Source of the DNA: a virus
Virus record (IMG/VR): IMGVR_UViG_3300025712_000005
Coordinates: 1-64,000 of that record
Strand: one strand, 5' to 3'
Length of the DNA: 64,000 nucleotides
In this document: in pieces, positions 6,801 through 16,087 of the stretch
Layout of the letters: each line of letters starts with the position of its first letter
Position numbering within the stretch: the stretch's first letter is position 1
Notes under the pieces: generated by a model
Seen by the model: the letters and a program-made list of their open reading frames with translations, nothing else
What the model was told of the DNA's origin: nothing
Databases searched by the model: none
Position numbers and translations under genes: made by a program

Positions 6801-9668
6801 TCAATCCTTATTCATTAAATAATCGACAACTCTTTGTCTGTGAGCGTCGTCTAGCTTTGTGTCAGCGAGGCTCTCAGGAATATAACCCTCCAAATGTGGA
6901 GCTTCGTCTAACTCTATTTGACCAAAGGGCGCTTTCACAGGGTGATAGGGCTCCAAGGTTTTACCAATCGATATTGTACCATCCAGTTTTAATTCTGAGA
7001 CTAAATCAGGATGATCACACATCGTTTTTAGAATAATTTTTGAGAACTCAACTGCCTGAGTATGATGAACACTGAATATCAATTCATCATGGATAGGCAT
7101 AATAAAGTTAGCATCCCATTTACCGGTCTCTAATATCTCGTCTAAGCGGATAATAGAGCGTTTGGCTAGGGTTGCACACCCTCCTTGTATCTTTGCGTTT
7201 ACGCTTTGATTGCCAGCTCTACGTTGTATCTTTTTAGCTATCATGTAGCCGAACTGAGCAAGGCCGCTGTCGTTATATGCGCTCCATTTATTCGTAAACT
7301 CAAAAAACCATTCGTTGGTTGCTTCGTATCTAACGCGGCGGTGGCCATCAAAGATATTTACAAACCCGTTGTAACCCACCTCTTCGATAACACCCTTGCG
7401 CCAAATCTCAGCCCCTCGGAAAGTTAACCGGTAATTGTCGGTACCTTCCCACATCTCATCGCTTGTCCAGCCCAGCTTCTCCTGAACCGTCATCAATGAA
7501 CCTGAATACCAGTAGCCGAAGTTTGAAGGCTTACCGGCAGTACCACGCCAAAATTTTAAGACCTGATAATTTTCCAAGTGGTTTTTCTTAACCGGATCAA
7601 TAAAGACCTTAGGGAAATGCTCACGAAGCTCAAAGATATCCTCCTCGCTTCCTGATTTAATCGAAAGCAAATTCTCTTCAGTGAACTCAGGGTAAAACAC
7701 TTTCAACGCTGCAGCTGCCGCTCCTAAGTGCAAATCCTCATAGGGGATCTGACCATAAGCTTTTTTAAATGCTGGGTCTAAAGACTCCTCACCAATCAAC
7801 ACTAGCTCTACCTGAGACCAATCGATGGCAACCAACAAGTGCTCATCGTTCTCGGGTAAGAAGAAACCTCGAACGTAGGTTGAGTCCCCCTGCTTAGAGA
7901 GCTGCATTGTGTTGGGATTCTCAGCCGCCATTCGTCTGGTGTTCAATAGTGAGCTGATAACCGGATACATTCTTTCTGTCTGTGGGTCAGTCAGCTGTCG
8001 ATACGAGGTTACAAATAACTTAATCCGCTGCTCAATCTCAGCAATTCGATTTAACGAAGTGATGATCCTTTTTACCGTCTCAGTCGGGTAGGCTGCAGCA
8101 ATGCCTTTGGCAAGATTTAAACGCATCTCTTCCGGTAGATTGGTATGCTCTCCGTACCGGTTCCACTCTTTTAGCCAAAGCTCTGGCTCGTTCTTTAATC
8201 TATCTGCCGTCTCAAGCATCGTACCGCGTGCTTCACCATCACTTTTTATTTCCCCTTTGATGTAAACGAAAGGCAACATACAAAGGTCGTGTAGCAAGGT
8301 ACGCATAACCATGTAGTGAGTATAATTACCTCGTTTGTCCAGCTCAGCTTTCTTTAATTTAACATCTTGCTCATATAGCCAAGCTTTGCTCACCGACCCT
8401 GAAGTCAACTGACAAAGTTCAAACGCAATTTCTTCATTCTCTAAGTCATCTGAGCTTATATGCTCTAAATCAAAGTAGCTGCAGATATCGTCAACGCCAT
8501 CGAGGAGGAACTGAATTTTGTTTCGGTAAATTTGGTACTTGTCGTTCGTCTTTCCTAGGTACCACTTAGGGTTCTTCTGGCTTAGTCTCGCTGAAGGCGC
8601 ACTCATGAAACTTATTTCAGCAATCGCATTGCTTAAGTTCAATAACTCCTGAGCATACATTTTTCTTTCTGAAATATTACGCTTCTCGATATTCTCAAGA
8701 TTAACTCTCCAGCCCTTTATCCAACTTTTGCCGAAGATCCTAACCATTGGATTTTCTTGAGTGAAGAACGTGTTTAACAACTGAGGGTTAGTATTCTGAA
8801 CGAACTGCATAAGCCAATCAAAGCAACGTACACACCAGTAAGCATCATCCGCACCGTAATGGAGAATTTCTTCACCGGTAACCTGTCCCATATGAGCACG
8901 GCCTAACAATGCGTCTTTGAACGTGGTCTGCTCATATCCGAATATTTTTTCACTCATCTCTTTAAGGCCGTAACCGTAGCGAAGGCTTCTAACGTAGCCG
9001 TTATAGCTGTGTGCTGCGATAGATTGCTTACCGATGACCATATTCATGACTTGAACCTGTTCGGTCGTCAGAGGCTTTCCTGTGACGTATCCGGCAAAGG
9101 TCTTTTTGATGATAGGAAGGACAGCTTTCATGCCACCAAGGTCTGCTTTCTTGAACCGCTCCTTGTCGTACTCGTCAGAGTTATAAGCTGAAACGGCCAG
9201 TTGCATGGTATCTACATAGTTCTTGCCGATATCAACGCCGACTGTCTTCATAAGCATGACGAATTCGAATTGATAATTGTGAATGATAAGTAGGCTGTTA
9301 TCTCGAACCTTCTTTACAAACTCAGCAAAAATTTCTTTTGGGATTCTGTTCTCAACGTCAGCATGAGCAACATTGATATAATAAACGGTTTCATCTCCTC
9401 GGAGATAAATAGAACCACCGCAGAGGGTAGTTCGGTTTGTATCGAACACGAGCTTTCTAGGTTTCTTAAATACTTTTGACTTTGGATTCATTTCCATGAA
9501 TTGGTTCAAACCGTCATGTCTATCCGCATCGTGGGTTTCAATATCTAAACCAACAACTGCGTTTTCGGTAAACTCAATTCGGTCAATCAACTCGCTCAAC
9601 ATGTTAATATTACGCATGTCGATCAGTTGCTCAACAATCCCCGTGAGGGGGTTAATTCTACTAATCAT
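6801..9668 (-). CDS. polA: family A DNA polymerase with 3'-5' exonuclease domain
   Basis: The 955-residue replicative polymerase has an N-terminal proofreading domain (GLDIETHD near residue 45, HNYQFEF, and LHYGADDAYWCV near 275). The palm motifs are A, DWSQVELVLIGEES near 616; B, GKPSNFGYWY near 712; and C, IHDEL near 859. Motif A has Val where most Pol I enzymes have Arg (DYSQIELR). Phe in motif B is the usual Pol I residue for dideoxynucleotide discrimination. It lacks a 5' nuclease domain, which is supplied by the separate gene upstream. Start box GGAGTTGACGATG. Confidence 0.95.
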   Translation of the reverse strand: MISRINPLTGIVEQLIDMRNINMLSELIDRIEFTENAVVGLDIETHDADRHDGLNQFMEMNPKSKVFKKPRKLVFDTNRTTLCGGSIYLRGDETVYYINVAHADVENRIPKEIFAEFVKKVRDNSLLIIHNYQFEFVMLMKTVGVDIGKNYVDTMQLAVSAYNSDEYDKERFKKADLGGMKAVLPIIKKTFAGYVTGKPLTTEQVQVMNMVIGKQSIAAHSYNGYVRSLRYGYGLKEMSEKIFGYEQTTFKDALLGRAHMGQVTGEEILHYGADDAYWCVRCFDWLMQFVQNTNPQLLNTFFTQENPMVRIFGKSWIKGWRVNLENIEKRNISERKMYAQELLNLSNAIAEISFMSAPSARLSQKNPKWYLGKTNDKYQIYRNKIQFLLDGVDDICSYFDLEHISSDDLENEEIAFELCQLTSGSVSKAWLYEQDVKLKKAELDKRGNYTHYMVMRTLLHDLCMLPFVYIKGEIKSDGEARGTMLETADRLKNEPELWLKEWNRYGEHTNLPEEMRLNLAKGIAAAYPTETVKRIITSLNRIAEIEQRIKLFVTSYRQLTDPQTERMYPVISSLLNTRRMAAENPNTMQLSKQGDSTYVRGFFLPENDEHLLVAIDWSQVELVLIGEESLDPAFKKAYGQIPYEDLHLGAAAAALKVFYPEFTEENLLSIKSGSEEDIFELREHFPKVFIDPVKKNHLENYQVLKFWRGTAGKPSNFGYWYSGSLMTVQEKLGWTSDEMWEGTDNYRLTFRGAEIWRKGVIEEVGYNGFVNIFDGHRRVRYEATNEWFFEFTNKWSAYNDSGLAQFGYMIAKKIQRRAGNQSVNAKIQGGCATLAKRSIIRLDEILETGKWDANFIMPIHDELIFSVHHTQAVEFSKIILKTMCDHPDLVSELKLDGTISIGKTLEPYHPVKAPFGQIELDEAPHLEGYIPESLADTKLDDAHRQRVVDYLMNKD

Positions 9669-9685
9669 CGTCAACTCCAAAGATT

Positions 9686-9699
9686 GCCCCCGAAGGGGC
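9686..9699. repeat. intergenic hairpin GCCCC-CGAA-GGGGC
   Basis: A short GC-rich stem with a 4-base loop between the FEN stop and the polymerase start box. It is a variant of the stop-hairpin-start-box arrangement. Confidence 0.5.
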
Positions 9700-9706
9700 G
9701 TAAATA

Positions 9707-10525
9707 CTAAGCGGTGGCCATACTCGGAATATCTTTGTCGATGGCTAAGACATCTAGTATTTTTTGAGCCGCTGCCATATTGCCGTCACCCAGCTTCATT
9801 GCTTGGCTTAGCTTGGCACCGTCAATCCAAAGGAACCCAACAATGTCCCAGTACTTCTTCAGCAGGTCACGACTACCAATAAAGTTCTTGACCATTGCTG
9901 GGGTGAAACCTATTTGCTCTTTTACTTCAGCTTCGTCTAACTCAACCTCACCCAAAATAAAATGCTCAATTAACGTTTTTTGAGTGTCGTTTAATTTAGC
10001 AAAGGTTTTAGGCCCAAACCCTTTCAAGCCTTTGATGTTATCCGCCGAATCGCCGCAAAGCGTTTTGTAAATTCGGATATCATCGTAAGGGATGCCATCG
10101 AACTTAGGCGCGTTATACTCCAGCGTGATGGTGCTGTCTTTCAAAAGCTGTCTGAAATCTTGGTCGTTTGAATCGATAAACACTTCAGTGTCCGCCGATT
10201 TAAAGTTAACAATCTGAGCGATCAAATCATCGCCTTCATAGCCTTCCAATTCTACTTGGATAGCTTTTGAATGGTTCATTAAACCTTTGAACTCAGACAT
10301 GAACTTGTAGAATTCATCGGTGGTGTTCCCATCGCCTTCTTTGTACTCAGCGAGGATATTTCTACGGGCTTGCTTGGCATTCTTTCCATCCCAAACCCAA
10401 ATCACTGTCTCACCGGCCAGCGTCTTGGTAAAACTGTTCACATACAAATCTTTGATTACGTATGGCCCTTCAGCTTCTACTTTTCTTCGAAGCACATTAT
10501 TTCCGTCAACAACATGAATTTTCAT
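9707..10525 (-). CDS. 5'-3' exonuclease / flap endonuclease (FEN)
   Basis: 272 residues with FEN-family features: an N-terminal VVDGNNVL aspartate, GYEGDDLIAQIV near 118, IDSNDQDFRQLL near 138 and a helix-3-turn-helix DNA-binding region LCGDSADNIKGLKGFGPKT near 178-196. The family removes RNA primers and flaps (T5 D15, T4 RNase H, Pol I N-domain). It complements the polymerase that lacks this domain. It starts at a one-base variant of the start box (GACTATG) and follows an intrinsic terminator. Confidence 0.9.
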   Translation of the reverse strand: MKIHVVDGNNVLRRKVEAEGPYVIKDLYVNSFTKTLAGETVIWVWDGKNAKQARRNILAEYKEGDGNTTDEFYKFMSEFKGLMNHSKAIQVELEGYEGDDLIAQIVNFKSADTEVFIDSNDQDFRQLLKDSTITLEYNAPKFDGIPYDDIRIYKTLCGDSADNIKGLKGFGPKTFAKLNDTQKTLIEHFILGEVELDEAEVKEQIGFTPAMVKNFIGSRDLLKKYWDIVGFLWIDGAKLSQAMKLGDGNMAAAQKILDVLAIDKDIPSMATA

Positions 10526-10545
10526 AGTCAATTTCCTACTCGGTT

Positions 10546-10570
10546 AAAAAAGGAGGCTGTGAAGCCTCCT
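10546..10570 (-). terminator. intrinsic terminator
   Basis: On the minus strand an 8-bp stem AGGAGGCT/AGCCTCCT with a TCAC loop is followed by TTTTT. It lies just after the alanine-rich protein gene (10601-11608) and before FEN, so it should partly end transcription coming from that gene. Confidence 0.8.
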
Positions 10571-10600
10571 GAGGATTTTATAAAAAGTTAAGCTTCTGGG

Positions 10601-11608
10601 TTACTTGATTAGTTCTAACTCAAGTACGCCCCAGTTATTACCGTTGTGGCTGATTTCTCTATTGAAAATCTTTGCCTTAACTTTTTGGCCGAGGAGACCT
10701 GCTTCTTCAACTGACTCATAAAACTTAGCCCAATCTTGCCAGCCCGTTTTAGGCGTTGTATAACCAAGCTCAGTGCCAACCGGTGCAATCTCGCCTCTAC
10801 TGCCGCTAACCGCTGGCTCTAACAACACCATTGGGATTTTAGCTGCTGTGTAGATTGGCGACTTGCCTTGGTCACGGTCTTTCTGGTGGCCCTGTTCCCA
10901 AGCGTCTTTAACCGCTTCAGCCCATGAACGACCTTTGTCCGTGATTAGGTTGTCTTTGGTTTCTTCATAGATTGGCGAAGTCACACCAATACGAACCATT
11001 CTAACAACCTCAAAACCTTTGCCTTCAGTCATGTCGATTTCAACAATCATCTCGTCAATAAATGCTTTGATGTTGCTATCTAGGCACATACCGTACTCAG
11101 AAGTTTTAACCCAAGCAGTAACACCCATACGCGCCTTCTCAGCCGTCTGCATCGAGATTGCTGTTGGGTTTAGGAACTGTGCTATTTCTGCAGGGATATT
11201 GTTCGGCAACATGGTTTGATTGTTAACAACCTGACCGTTGTCGATTGTCGCTGGCGTGTTCATTGTCGCTACGGCTGACGCTTGCTGAGCAGCAACTAAG
11301 GCTTTGGCTTTCGCTAATATTTCAGCGTCAGACGGCCCTGCGGCGGCGGCTGCGGCGGCTTGTTCTGCGGCTGCTTTTTCTGCGGCTGCTTTAGCGGCAG
11401 CTTCTTTCGCTTCAGCCGCAGCAATCATCGCTTTAGCTTTCGCCAGCTCATCGTTTTCCGGTGCGGCAGTTTTTTGGGTTTTAACTTCTTTGGTCTGTTG
11501 ACCCTCTTCAGAATTAACAGGGGTCACAGTTGTTTGAACGTTGTTTCTTGCAGTTGCTTCAGCATCACGTTGTGCTTGTGCGATCATATCTTCTATTTGA
11601 TTACTCAT
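10601..11608 (-). CDS. alanine-rich protein of the replication module, function unknown
   Basis: 335 residues. Residues about 50-115 are an Ala/Lys/Glu-rich coiled-coil or disordered linker (KAAAEKAAAEQAAAAAAAG). The C-terminal about 200 residues form a distinct domain (VTAWVKTSEYGMCLD..., WGVLELEL). It is flanked by helicase, FEN and polymerase genes and has its own terminator, which fits an abundantly made DNA-binding protein such as an SSB. No SSB motif is certain, so this is only a suggestion. Start from GGAAATACGACGATG, an enlarged start box. Confidence 0.7.
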   Translation of the reverse strand: MSNQIEDMIAQAQRDAEATARNNVQTTVTPVNSEEGQQTKEVKTQKTAAPENDELAKAKAMIAAAEAKEAAAKAAAEKAAAEQAAAAAAAGPSDAEILAKAKALVAAQQASAVATMNTPATIDNGQVVNNQTMLPNNIPAEIAQFLNPTAISMQTAEKARMGVTAWVKTSEYGMCLDSNIKAFIDEMIVEIDMTEGKGFEVVRMVRIGVTSPIYEETKDNLITDKGRSWAEAVKDAWEQGHQKDRDQGKSPIYTAAKIPMVLLEPAVSGSRGEIAPVGTELGYTTPKTGWQDWAKFYESVEEAGLLGQKVKAKIFNREISHNGNNWGVLELELIK

Positions 11609-11681
11609 CGTCGTATTTCCAAATTTTAAATTAAAAGATTATATTTTAAAGATTGCTCTTTATAGTTTTAGAATATTATTC

Positions 11682-11765
11682 TCAGTTTTTAGGCTGACCC
11701 TCAACATTCCAGAAGGGTAAATCGGTATAGAACGTAACCTTAACACCGTTATTTTGAGCTGTCAA
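11682..11765 (-). CDS. possible 27-residue ORF with TTG start
   Basis: A short frame begins at TTG inside the end of the preceding gene, with GGAAG seven bases upstream. It ends at TGA 11682 and encodes a protein-like string ending FYTDLPFWNVEGQPKN. It might instead be reached by a frameshift from the preceding gene. Very tentative; it accounts for otherwise empty sequence before the alanine-rich protein. Confidence 0.22.
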   Translation of the reverse strand: MTAQNNGVKVTFYTDLPFWNVEGQPKN

Positions 11766-12060
11766 GGTCGGCTTCCATTTTATCTAATTGTTCACCCGCC
11801 CATCTAGTACATGCCTTCAGATTGTTCAATAGCAATCTAATCTGGCTAAAGAAAATCTTCTGGTCTTTGACAGGCAGGTTATCTAAGTTCTTAGCAATAT
11901 TCCACATTGCGTCCTGAGCTTCAAGCATCTCAGTGTCGTTGGTTCTCTCTATCATCTTTGGCAAACTAGCTGCGGTAACAATAAAGGGGATGGCCAACAA
12001 CGGCTCACAATTTCTAGGGTCGAACCTTTTTAGTTCAGGGTTTACATCAATATTGCTCAT
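11749..12060 (-). CDS. hypothetical protein
   Basis: 103 residues, largely helical, no recognised family. It lies directly after the SNF2-type helicase with a 9-base gap and uses GGAATAAAAATG rather than the start box. The 140 bases downstream contain only a possible mini-ORF and an AT-rich stretch with TATAAT-like sequence upstream of the next gene. Confidence 0.65.
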   Translation of the reverse strand: MSNIDVNPELKRFDPRNCEPLLAIPFIVTAASLPKMIERTNDTEMLEAQDAMWNIAKNLDNLPVKDQKIFFSQIRLLLNNLKACTRWAGEQLDKMEADLDSSK

Positions 12061-12069
12061 TTTTATTCC

Positions 12070-13536
12070 TTATGCTGCAGCAAGTATTTTATCAATAAAA
12101 TCTACCGGTACACCGGTCTCAATTTTGAGGCGGTCATCCGATTTACTTTTCAATTTTCTAGCGACCTTAACGTCCATCCCGTTGCGATAAATCAACAGAA
12201 TGATTAACAAAGCTTTCTCTCGAATGCCTCGCATTGCTCTTCGGTAATTTTGAATGAACATGGTGTCTGTCCAATCAAAGCAACCAAAAATAACAGTGTC
12301 CACATGCCCCCAGTTGTAACCAACCCCAGCGACTTTTGGACTGCAAATCATTATTTGTATTTCACCCGAGCGAAACTTTTGGTCGAAGTCTGTCCGGTCG
12401 TTAACTGTGCCGTTAATAACCGCATAGGTAAGCCCCATTTTCTCGCAGACTAACGCCAGCTTTTCATGGGTGGCCACTATCTTGTCAAAGATGATCAGCG
12501 GCTTACCTGAACGCCTATGCTCCTCTAAATAACCAATCAACTTGGCTTCTTTGGAATCGGTCTGGTGATAGGGTAGGCCAAAGAGCTCTGGGGTCTGCAT
12601 GATGGCAAAACAACGCGCAATCCCGACAGCCTCGTTTTCAGCTTCAAGGTAACCGTCTTCAAGTTCCGTGATACCTCGCTGCTCAATTTCTTTGTAGGCC
12701 TTATACTGTTTTTCACCCATTGAACACATATCAACAACAATTTCTTTTTTCTCGGCGCCATACGCTTCTTCGAACGTAATGCGGCGACTGTGAGCATCGA
12801 CAATGTTCTTTAGTCGGTCATGGTTCTTCCACATATACGGCGTGCCATATTCGTCCACCAAAGCGTGATAGATGAGGAAACTCTTGTACGTAGGGTAGTA
12901 ATTAGGGTTAATCACTTTTAAGGCCGGATACGCCGAAGTAAGGCGTCCGTCAATCAATGTGCCGGTCATCCCCAGAAAGTTTCCACCTCTGGCCATGAAT
13001 CGATACATGTTGAATGTTCTTCTTGCTCCCTCAAACCCGCTCTTCAGTCGGTTGTTTGGTTCTCCATGAGTAGAGAACCCCATGTGCCACTCATCCACAC
13101 AAAGGTGATAGAGGTCTGGGTGTTTCTCGACTATTTGCTCCCACTTGTCAGCTAAAGCATCAAACCCCATCAAAAACACTCGCGTGTCTTTGTGCGCTAT
13201 CTGCTTTGCTTTTTGGGCCGGAGTACCATCAAAAATAGTGACTTCATTCGGTGTCAGATTTGACCATAGCAAAAGCTCCTCGTAATTTTTTACGATAAGT
13301 GACTTAGGCATGGCCCATACTACTTTTTTATCTAAGCACTGCTGATATATCCAAAGCGCAGCAGTCGGACTTTTACCGGTACCGGCTTCGCTCAAATCTA
13401 GCCCACGCTTCTGACTTAAAAAGTATCCTAAAAATTTGCTTTGATAATCTCGAAGGGAGAGCGTATCTCGCTTGGCAACCAAGGATTCAAAATCAAATCC
13501 TGTTTTCAGGCTCGGTTGTTTCGGTAGTAATATCAT
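12070..13536 (-). CDS. SNF2-type SF2 DNA helicase/translocase
   Basis: 488 residues with ordered SF2 motifs: Walker A EAGTGKS near residue 49, a DExH-type VDEWH near 145, motif III GMTGT near 195, and the C-lobe motif VI QNYRRAMRGIRE near 440. The SNF2/RapA-like arrangement suggests an ATP-driven dsDNA translocase or helicase used in replication, recombination or transcription control, like those in many phage replication clusters. It overlaps the HTH gene upstream by 44 bases, implying coupled translation. Start box GGGAATTGACGATG. Confidence 0.85.
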   Translation of the reverse strand: MILLPKQPSLKTGFDFESLVAKRDTLSLRDYQSKFLGYFLSQKRGLDLSEAGTGKSPTAALWIYQQCLDKKVVWAMPKSLIVKNYEELLLWSNLTPNEVTIFDGTPAQKAKQIAHKDTRVFLMGFDALADKWEQIVEKHPDLYHLCVDEWHMGFSTHGEPNNRLKSGFEGARRTFNMYRFMARGGNFLGMTGTLIDGRLTSAYPALKVINPNYYPTYKSFLIYHALVDEYGTPYMWKNHDRLKNIVDAHSRRITFEEAYGAEKKEIVVDMCSMGEKQYKAYKEIEQRGITELEDGYLEAENEAVGIARCFAIMQTPELFGLPYHQTDSKEAKLIGYLEEHRRSGKPLIIFDKIVATHEKLALVCEKMGLTYAVINGTVNDRTDFDQKFRSGEIQIMICSPKVAGVGYNWGHVDTVIFGCFDWTDTMFIQNYRRAMRGIREKALLIILLIYRNGMDVKVARKLKSKSDDRLKIETGVPVDFIDKILAAA

Positions 13537-13867
13537 CGTCAATTCCCGTGTAATGCTTTTGCAAATCCACTAACTCAATTAGCAAATCTAAGCATTGTTT
13601 GTTTTGTTTAGGGTCTTCCATCAAACTTAAAATCTCAGCAATATGCGACTGTACGTTTGGGAATATTTTTTCTATTGGTAGCTCTAACTCTCGAATTATT
13701 TTTAATAATATCGGGAGTCTAGCTGGCGTCTTTGATTTCAGTATGTTTGAAATAATAGGCTGCTTAAGGCCCAGCTTATCCGCCAGCTGTTTTTGCGTTA
13801 TTCTTCTTTTTTTCAGCTCTCGTTGGATAAGGTACAATCTATCTTGAAACGATATATCTGAAGACAT
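13493..13867 (-). CDS. XRE/Cro-type HTH transcriptional regulator
   Basis: 124 residues. Residues about 14-70 are a classic helix-turn-helix (RRITQKQLADKLGLKQPIISNILK), followed by LPILLKIIRELELPIEKIFP as in XRE-family antitoxins or Cro-like repressors. The C-terminal part is helical and acidic. The start is ATG 13867 behind GGGGGAG; a TTG one codon earlier is less likely. It sits directly upstream of, and overlaps, the helicase gene. Confidence 0.8.
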   Translation of the reverse strand: MSSDISFQDRLYLIQRELKKRRITQKQLADKLGLKQPIISNILKSKTPARLPILLKIIRELELPIEKIFPNVQSHIAEILSLMEDPKQNKQCLDLLIELVDLQKHYTGIDDDITTETTEPENRI

Positions 13868-13881
13868 CAATTAACTCCCCC

Positions 13882-14565
13882 TTAAGCTACGTCTAAGTTC
13901 AAACTACCTTTACAATATTCACCTACAATGTAGGCTCCGATGTGTTCGAGAGGTAACGATACCAACTCTTCAAAGGAGATTAGTTCTTGTAACCTAGTTT
14001 CTAAGTTACGCACTAATTTTGGTAATATCAGTGAACCTTCACCGGCAAGGATCAAGGTTCTTGGGTTTGACACACTGCTCTCAGCAAGCTGTCTCGCTTC
14101 GAGCACGTCATCGGGTTTGATGTTAGTGAAAACTAAGGGGTGAATATTAGTAACCCCTAACATTTTGTGTTTTATCTTCGAGCTGTGCTGCCACATGGGA
14201 ACAACGCTAACGTGGAAAGGATTAGACATTCTTTCTAAACAAGCTAACCAGTGTGTTGCATTGTCCATCTGACTTTGGTCAAAGAAATACGCACGGCCAT
14301 TTATAATGGGGAGCATCGCTTGGACTAATGGGTCATTAGCTATTTTTAAAAACGTATTCCACTGCTTTTTACTCACATTTCTGTTTGCAAGGTGGACGTT
14401 AATACTGTGGGGGCATTTGTTATTCAGCTGTCTAACACTCATCGATGACTTAGTGTTAGCGCCGATAAATTCCCATCCGTATGGACAGGTGTCTTGAAAT
14501 AAATAAGCTACCCCATTTTCTTCTTCATGGATGCCATAATACGGCAAGTGCTTTGTGTGGTTCAT
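13882..14565 (-). CDS. hypothetical protein
   Basis: 227 residues, not recognised. It contains scattered Cys and Trp residues and a C-terminal helical part (LETRLQELISFEEL). It begins at an exact start box and lies between two HTH genes, so it might act with one of them, but nothing in the sequence shows this. Confidence 0.7.
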   Translation of the reverse strand: MNHTKHLPYYGIHEEENGVAYLFQDTCPYGWEFIGANTKSSMSVRQLNNKCPHSINVHLANRNVSKKQWNTFLKIANDPLVQAMLPIINGRAYFFDQSQMDNATHWLACLERMSNPFHVSVVPMWQHSSKIKHKMLGVTNIHPLVFTNIKPDDVLEARQLAESSVSNPRTLILAGEGSLILPKLVRNLETRLQELISFEELVSLPLEHIGAYIVGEYCKGSLNLDVA

Positions 14566-14594
14566 CGTCAATTTCCTAATTGTGGGTAACGGCC

Positions 14595-14846
14595 TTAAAA
14601 TTTGGCAGTTACAATTTTATCTAGCGAGGTCTTAAAAAACACTGAAAGTGCTAAAAGTTCTGTCAATGTTAACTCTTTCTTGCCTTGCGTCAACCTCCCA
14701 ATTGACTCTTTTGAACAATCAAGAAGTTTTGCCAACGTTTCGTCGGTACCTTCTTCAAGTTCAAACTCCAGTAAATACCCCAGCCTCATGCCTATTTTAG
14801 CATGAGTTGGGGACTGGACTTTTCTTAACAAACTAATCTCCGGCAT
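14595..14846 (-). CDS. small XRE-like HTH protein
   Basis: 83 residues. The pattern LAKLLDCSKESIGRLTQGKKELTLTELLALSVFF matches the helix-turn-helix core of XRE-family DNA-binding proteins, with an additional N-terminal part rich in acidic residues (LEFELEEGTDET). It overlaps the preceding gene by 14 bases. Probably a phage regulator; target unknown. Confidence 0.7.
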   Translation of the reverse strand: MPEISLLRKVQSPTHAKIGMRLGYLLEFELEEGTDETLAKLLDCSKESIGRLTQGKKELTLTELLALSVFFKTSLDKIVTAKF

Positions 14847-15030
14847 CTACCGCATCTTTAGCATGTTGCCGCATCGTCTCGATATGGCTGGCCGGATAAG
14901 CATGGGTAATATTACTATTCTCACAACGAATATTAATCTCAACCATCGCCTTCACCAAAGCGTCAATATTTTTCTTGGTGGGTTGCTCATCTACTAAGTC
15001 ACTTAATGCTATGACTTTAAGATTTAGCAT
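14833..15030 (-). CDS. hypothetical small protein
   Basis: 65 residues from ATG 15030, which follows the upstream stop codon by 10 bases with AGAG as SD. A TTG start at 15075 would add 15 residues and overlap the preceding gene. Helical, mildly acidic, no known family. Confidence 0.6.
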   Translation of the reverse strand: MLNLKVIALSDLVDEQPTKKNIDALVKAMVEINIRCENSNITHAYPASHIETMRQHAKDAVDAGD

Positions 15031-15040
15031 TTCAAACTCT

Positions 15041-15667
15041 TTAGTCAAAGTTAAATACCTCTTTAATTCCGACAATCTCTTTCTGCGTTTTAGTACTGTT
15101 AAACGCTAGGAAATAGTTGCGGGGTAAGTTAAATTTCCAGCAGAAATATTCTGCGTATTTGTCCCGAGCTTCAATGAACCTCGTATTGTTTGCAGCCTTT
15201 ACAGTCTCTCTCTTTCGCTTGCCATATTCAAGCTCGTAAAAGGTGTATACCTCAGGAGGTAAATGCCAATACTTTGAGGGGTAATGATGGTACGGATTGC
15301 AACTCATTTTCCAATTAGGGTCGAGCTGCTTTGCGTTACCGGCTGGCATCAAAGGATACGTATTTAAAAGATAGTCTGGGTAAATCAGTGCCCACCCTGC
15401 AACAGCAGGGGAGAACTCCACAAAGTGGTCTTTAATACGGATCCTAATTGCACGGTCTTTGCAGTTGATTAGGCCCAAGCGTTTAGTTCTGGCAATATCA
15501 TTCCGACAACGAATTATCTCATTATCCCAATTTATAGTCGGGTAATGTCTCTTAAAGTATTTTAGGAGAGCCCCAAAGACGGGGCCAATAAACGGGGCGT
15601 GGTACTGCTTTTTCCACGCCAAGATACTGGGTTTTAATCTAAACGCTTGCTCTTTAGTGAGTGCCAT
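15041..15667 (-). CDS. hypothetical protein
   Basis: 208 residues, basic and rich in Tyr and Trp (CNPYHHYPSKYWHLPPEVYTFYELEYGKRKRE). No family recognised. The start overlaps the upstream coiled-coil gene by 14 bases. Confidence 0.65.
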   Translation of the reverse strand: MALTKEQAFRLKPSILAWKKQYHAPFIGPVFGALLKYFKRHYPTINWDNEIIRCRNDIARTKRLGLINCKDRAIRIRIKDHFVEFSPAVAGWALIYPDYLLNTYPLMPAGNAKQLDPNWKMSCNPYHHYPSKYWHLPPEVYTFYELEYGKRKRETVKAANNTRFIEARDKYAEYFCWKFNLPRNYFLAFNSTKTQKEIVGIKEVFNFD

Positions 15668-16025
15668 CTATCGTCTGTGCTAAGCTAAGCGTTAACGCCG
15701 CTACGCTCTTATTTAACTCAGAAAACGTATCCATCTTGACTTTCTGCAGCGCATTTACTTTTTTAGTGATATCGCTGTTGTTGAAGGCGGCAACCAATTC
15801 TAAAACCTTGTCTTCGATTTCATCGATAGCATCTTCAATCCTAGTTTCAGAGTCTTGAATTTTAGTCTCTAATTCTTCAATTCCCATTGCCGCTGCATGA
15901 AGCTCTGGGTGGGCGGTAACCTTTGAAAGATATACTAATGCTTCCCCCGAGACCGCGATATTAAATCGAGACATCTCTTCCGCCGTGTAATTTGGTAGAT
16001 CCATAACTTCAGTTACTATTTTCAT
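15654..16025 (-). CDS. coiled-coil protein, unknown
   Basis: 123 residues. Residues about 48-80 form a heptad-like acidic coiled coil (IEELETKIQDSETRIEDAID). It begins at an exact start box, after a 56-base spacer containing only AT-rich sequence. Function unknown. Confidence 0.65.
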   Translation of the reverse strand: MKIVTEVMDLPNYTAEEMSRFNIAVSGEALVYLSKVTAHPELHAAAMGIEELETKIQDSETRIEDAIDEIEDKVLELVAAFNNSDITKKVNALQKVKMDTFSELNKSVAALTLSLAQTIDGTH

Positions 16026-16087
16026 CGTCAATTTCCTCTAGGTGAAATCTAATTCTGACAATTAGATTCAAGTTTAGATATTATCCT

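Noticed and set aside
11304-11629. Plus-strand alanine-rich open frames
   Set aside because: They are the opposite strand of the GC-rich alanine codons of the leftward gene, have no ribosome site and would lie against a supported gene.
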